Source of the DNA: Candidatus Dadabacteria bacterium CSP1-2
Lineage (GTDB): Bacteria; Desulfobacterota_D; UBA1144; Nemesobacterales; CSP1-2
Assembly (NCBI GenBank): GCA_001443445.1
Contig: LDXN01000015.1
Coordinates: 3,604-50,696 of the forward strand
Length of the DNA stretch: 47,093 nucleotides
Reading direction: 5' to 3'
Shown here: positions 44,194 through 47,093 of the stretch, piece by piece
Layout of the letters: each line of letters begins with the position of its first letter
Numbering within the stretch: position 1 is the stretch's first letter
The notes under the pieces: model-generated
Seen by the model: the letters and a program-made list of their open reading frames with translations, nothing else
Told to the model about the DNA's origin: nothing
The model's database searches: none
Made by a program: the position numbers and the translations under genes

Positions 44194-44374
44194 AGATTTC
44201 TTCTCTGGTTATTCTTCCTTTAACTCCGATATTATAGATACCGAACTTCGTCCGTTTCTTCCTTTCTCCTTTCTCCTTGTCTCCACAAATTCCCTTTACT
44301 ATATTAATGAGCTTCTTAGCTTGCTCCTCGCTTACACCCTCAATTTCTTTTAAAAGCCGTTGCTTATATGTCAT
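44180..44374 (-). CDS. Putative antitoxin of the PIN-domain toxin
   Basis: This 64-residue basic protein begins MTYKQRLLKEIEGVSEEQAKK and ends with IGVKGRITREEIYEDR, an end often seen in small antitoxins that wrap a PIN toxin. No clear DNA-binding domain is visible. Assignment rests on size, overlap and order. Confidence 0.7.
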   Translation of the reverse strand: MTYKQRLLKEIEGVSEEQAKKLINIVKGICGDKEKGERKKRTKFGIYNIGVKGRITREEIYEDR

Positions 44375-44567
44375 ATTTCAACCCTTCCAACCTTTTATTT
44401 TTCTTATTTTCCCTAAACACATCTCTATTGCCTTAGTTTGGGATTATATTTACAATATTACCTAGCTCAAAGGGATTCACAAGCATACTAAAACTTAAAA
44501 GTTCATTATAGAAAGGATTTATATAATTGCGTAAGTTGATCAAAAAATCTAGCTTTCAATCTTAAGG

Positions 44568-45431
44568 CTACTCGATCGTGTTTTTTCTACCCAAGGATAA
44601 AACCTTAATCATTTCATCGTGTATTAAGCCGTTTGTTGCAAGTGTCTCTTCGCCATAGATGTTAAATTCCTGAGCGGTTCCCTGAAAACCCTCCCTCTGA
44701 ATCCCCGTCCCCGATCCAGTCGAGGAGATCGGGGATACCCCAGACCCCCCTGAAAAATCTGTTATCCTTCCTCCTGCCTCTTTAAGTATAAGCGAGCCAG
44801 CAGCGGTATCCCAGGAATGAAGACCTAACTCCCAGAAACCGTCATACCTTCCACACGCTACATAGCAAAGATCAAGAGCCGCAGAACCATCACGCCTTAC
44901 AGCCTGCGCTCTTCTTATAAAATTTTCAAAATGTCTCAGATTCTCATCTACCATCCATTCATTATCATGAGTAAAACCAGTGCAAAGCAGGCTTTCCTCT
45001 ATCTTGCTTGCCTTTGAGACCTTCAAAGAATTCTCATTCAGATAAGCGCCTTGACCAAGTTCCGCACCGAAGAATTCATCCCTAATAGGGTCGTAGACCA
45101 CTCCTAATCTAATAGCCCCTTCCACCTCTAGTGCAATTGATATTGCAAAACAAGGATATGTATGAGCGTAGTTAGTTGTCCCATCCAGGGGGTCAATTAT
45201 CCAAACATGACTAGATTTATTGCTGATTCTTCCTGCCTCTTCGGCAAAGATGTCGTGTGAAGGAAAGCTTTCTCTAATGACTTTTACTATGAGATTTTCT
45301 GATAATCTGTCAACCTCAGTAACAAGGCTATTTTTAGTCTTGTATTCAATCTCTTTTACTTTTCCTAAGTTTTCTCTAAGGAGCTGTCCCGCCTCCCTTG
45401 CGACGTTCTCGGCAATTTTTAGGTAGCCCAA
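44568..45431 (-). CDS. suhB: Inositol monophosphatase family protein with in-frame repeat
   Basis: This 287-residue protein is a Mg-dependent phosphatase of the IMPase/SuhB family: EEAG, WIIDPLDGTTNYAH (metal-binding motif A), RRDGSAALDLCYVACGRYDGFWE and the motif B Asp in LHSWDTAAGSLI. Near the end, where the family normally runs from AGGRITDFSG almost directly to YGEETLATN, a 72-bp repeat adds about 24 residues (44676-44747). The insertion lies in a surface loop away from the metal ligands, so activity may survive. It begins 12 bases after the GAF-domain gene. Confidence 0.93.
   Translation of the reverse strand: MGYLKIAENVAREAGQLLRENLGKVKEIEYKTKNSLVTEVDRLSENLIVKVIRESFPSHDIFAEEAGRISNKSSHVWIIDPLDGTTNYAHTYPCFAISIALEVEGAIRLGVVYDPIRDEFFGAELGQGAYLNENSLKVSKASKIEESLLCTGFTHDNEWMVDENLRHFENFIRRAQAVRRDGSAALDLCYVACGRYDGFWELGLHSWDTAAGSLILKEAGGRITDFSGGSGVSPISSTGSGTGIQREGFQGTAQEFNIYGEETLATNGLIHDEMIKVLSLGRKNTIE
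44676..44747 (-). repeat. In-frame repeat shared with the 114-residue protein, copy 2
   Basis: 72 bp (24 codons) containing GGGGTATCCCCGATC and CAGAGGGAGGG plus TCAGGGAACC, as at 22810-22866, with 15 extra bases in the middle. Same orientation and frame (SGVSPI ... REG ... QGT). Confidence 0.9.
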
Positions 45432-45442
45432 AACTGCTTCCT

Positions 45443-45889
45443 CTAAGCAGAGCTCACAATTTGAAGAGAGCGGAAACTATTGTGAATATGACCTAACTTT
45501 TCAAGGTCCGATTTTTCAAAGTCAGGTCCAGCCTCAGAAAAGCTATCACCTCTTCTCGTAATCTGAATGACTGAGATAACCTTCTCCGTTAATATAACTG
45601 GATAGCTAAGTATCTTTTGAATCGGAGTGCTTCCCCTGTCCATAATCCAATCAAAAATAATAAAGCTCTTCTCTAAACGCACATTATTTGAAATGTAAGG
45701 ACGCCGGTTAAGAACCGCGCTTCCGGCTATACTTTTGTTATTGATAGGAAGCAAATTTCCTTTCAGTTGAGACGGGTAAATAAATTCCAATGACTCTTCG
45801 TCACGACGAACATTTAGAACAAAAACACACCCTTTAGGAAGTTTAAATATCTCTGAGATTTTTTTATCTAATAGTGCGTAATCTATAAT
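45443..45889 (-). CDS. GAF-like domain protein, possibly with a rare start codon
   Basis: The frame encodes a compact GAF-like domain: LLDKKISEIFKLPKGCVFVL, then SIAGSAVLNRRPYIS and ILSYPVILTEKVISVIQITR. The first ordinary start is TTG 45790, which would remove the first helix and strand (115 residues left). The frame is open back to ATT 45889/ATA 45886 directly after a stop, with AAAGGGG at ribosome-binding distance, giving up to 148 residues. No ATG or GTG is available in this stretch. It lies 12 bases upstream of suhB, likely in one operon. Confidence 0.65.
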   Translation of the reverse strand: MIDYALLDKKISEIFKLPKGCVFVLNVRRDEESLEFIYPSQLKGNLLPINNKSIAGSAVLNRRPYISNNVRLEKSFIIFDWIMDRGSTPIQKILSYPVILTEKVISVIQITRRGDSFSEAGPDFEKSDLEKLGHIHNSFRSLQIVSSA

Positions 45890-46303
45890 TTATCCCCTTT
45901 GATTTCCAATTTTCTAACCCTATAAATTTTATAGCAAAAAGTCCATAAGTCAATAAAAGCTGGGATAATTGTTATGGGATAATGCAATCAACCAACTACT
46001 ATATAGGCTATATTTCTCAAGAAAATCTTGGCTTGATATTTTTAGGATAATGTTCCCTATACACATTTGGGTAGCAAAGGAGTCTTGCTCGTTTGAATCA
46101 ACCTATAAACAGACAATCCTTTAGGTTGTTGACAGAGTAAACACTGTAACATGCTACAGAGAATTGTCGAGTTAAATAAACCATTAACTATTAGCTGATT
46201 CTCTTACTTTAGAACCAAATGGTCTAATATACTGGAAACTAGTCTTGAACCCAGTATCTAACTAATTTAAACTTATATACATAATTAGTAGGGGGTAACC
46301 TAT
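45890..46303 (+). other. Gene-free intergenic region
   Basis: 414 bases between divergent genes. TTGACA at 46129-46134 could be a -35 for the isomerase gene, but its -10 is weak. No ORF, repeat or clear operator was recognised. Confidence 0.6.
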
Positions 46304-46747
46304 ATGAAAATAGCCGTTGGAAGCGATGAACGCACGCATTTAACCGATTTCGTTATCGAAGAATTAAAGAAACGCGGTATTGAGCTCGAACTTCATGGTC
46401 CACTTTCAGGTAAAAATATTCAATGGGCAGATGTTGCTCAAAACGTAGCAGAAAGGGTTGCAAACGGAAATTGCGATCAGGGAATACTATTCTGCTGGAC
46501 AGGTACAGGCGTAAGTATGGCGGCTAACAAGGTGCCAGGAATCAGGGCTGCTTTATGTGCTGATGCAGAAACTGCAAGAGGCGCTCGAAAGTGGAATGAC
46601 GCAAATGTATTAGCAATGAGCCTTAGACTTACCTCTCCAATTATAGCAAAAGAGATAATTGATGCATGGTTCAGTGCCAGCCTCGAAAAGGAAGAGGCCC
46701 CTAATGTTGAAAAGGTAAAAGCAATCGAGGAGAAGTATAACCGATAA
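46304..46747 (+). CDS. RpiB/LacAB-family sugar-phosphate isomerase
   Basis: This 147-residue protein belongs to the RpiB family, which interconverts aldose and ketose phosphates such as ribose 5-phosphate. AVGSDERT, the active-site Cys in GILFCWTGTGVSMAANK, GIRAALC and NDANVLAMSLR are present. The loop has Trp-Thr where RpiB usually has Gly-Thr (CGTGIG), so this may be a variant subfamily with another substrate. AGGGGGT precedes ATG 46304. Confidence 0.88.
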   Translation: MKIAVGSDERTHLTDFVIEELKKRGIELELHGPLSGKNIQWADVAQNVAERVANGNCDQGILFCWTGTGVSMAANKVPGIRAALCADAETARGARKWNDANVLAMSLRLTSPIIAKEIIDAWFSASLEKEEAPNVEKVKAIEEKYNR

Positions 46748-46783
46748 AGATGAGTAATCGTCCCACGGTGTGTCATACCGCAG

Positions 46784-46954
46784 TGAGAAAAAAATGTAGG
46801 GACTGATCACCGTATCAGTCCTCATATCGATGCCCGTTCGGGGAACGAGCCCTACATTGGTGGGGCAGACCGTAGATGAGAAAAAAATGTAGGGACTGAT
46901 CACCGTATCAGTCCTCATATCGATGCCCGTTCGGGGAACGAGCCCTACATTGGT
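46784..46954. repeat. Tandem pair of a 78-bp repeat
   Basis: Copies at 46784-46861 and 46877-46954 (period 93) appear identical. Each has ATGTAGGG / CCCTACAT ends and inner hairpins GGACTGAT / ATCAGTCC and GTTCGGGGAAC. The 15-base separator differs. Confidence 0.9.
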
Positions 46955-46974
46955 TGGATAGTACAAAGATTTGT

Positions 46975-47093
46975 GTAGTGAAGCAATCCATTCCGCTAGT
47001 CGCTGCGAGCCCTGTCCTGAGCAAGATTCATAATGATCAGAAGGGTATTTTGTCATCTCGAACCTTGTCCTGAGCCGAAGCTCTGAACCCTTC
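46975..47093. repeat. TCATTGC-family repeat running off the window
   Basis: Pieces such as TAGTGAAGCAATCC, CCTGTCCTGAGCAAG and TCATCTCGAACC recur in the modules at 714, 7637, 19325 and 29411. No gene is supported here. Confidence 0.65.

Noticed and set aside
46784-46954. Possible CRISPR array (repeat-spacer-repeat)
   Set aside because: Only two 78-bp copies with a 15-bp separator, and each copy has inverted ends and hairpins typical of a MITE; no cas genes are present.
46610-47056. 148-codon - strand ORF with an internal duplicated peptide
   Set aside because: It runs through the tandem repeats and antisense to the RpiB-like gene; the peptide repeat only mirrors the DNA repeat.

Overview
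The window looks like chromosomal DNA from a free-living Gram-negative bacterium: a LolA outer-membrane lipoprotein chaperone, several Sec signal peptides, an NDH-1 respiratory complex, sigma-54 regulation and two acyl-CoA dehydrogenases. Base composition is AT-rich by eye, except for two more GC-rich cyclase genes. No rRNA, tRNA, CRISPR array or transposase was seen. The phylum cannot be fixed from sequence alone; an uncultivated, Desulfobacterota- or Dadabacteria-like lineage is only a guess.

Layout. 1-8.9 kb (+): a truncated methyltransferase, a DUF1460 amidase-like exported protein, an isolated nuoN, a hicAB toxin-antitoxin pair, pyrD, and ftsK coupled to lolA. 9.2-11.8 kb (-): nuoABCD. 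11.9-18.5 kb: a remnant of an SOS-associated peptidase, an M28 peptidase, a sirtuin, and the - strand run glyA-nrdR-tatD/radical-SAM fusion-pdxA. 18.5-23 kb: a HAD phosphatase, an acyl-CoA dehydrogenase and a - strand cluster of small genes (DUF1326, cupin, DUF1059, a 51-residue ORF, a 114-residue exported protein). 23.1-29.2 kb: a GAF-AAA-Fis sigma-54 activator, a cyclase with an NTPase domain, a selenium-binding-protein/methanethiol-oxidase-like exported protein and a small exported protein. 29.6-38.6 kb: an SDR and two giant zinc-ribbon/cyclase/NTPase proteins, with dead fragments of the same family. 38.7-47 kb: DUF4242, a second acyl-CoA dehydrogenase, uvrA, a PIN-domain toxin-antitoxin pair, suhB, a GAF-domain gene and an RpiB-like isomerase.

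Two things stand out. (1) Short palindromic or composite repeats lie in frame inside at least seven protein genes (DUF1460 amidase, lolA, pdxA, the 114-residue protein, the sigma-54 activator, a cyclase, suhB). In two gene pairs the same repeat has the same orientation and reading frame, and its length is a multiple of three. One copy matches an intergenic repeat at 39 of 41 bases. This resembles Rickettsia palindromic elements. (2) A duplicated control region (22.95-23.12 kb and 28.62-28.80 kb) carries a sigma-54 promoter, an IHF-like site and a tandem pair of GTAAAC-N3-GTTTAC sites. The activator gene diverges from the first copy, and the second copy lies between two divergent sigma-54 promoters. 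Together they define a small predicted regulon of exported proteins that includes the methanethiol-oxidase-like one.
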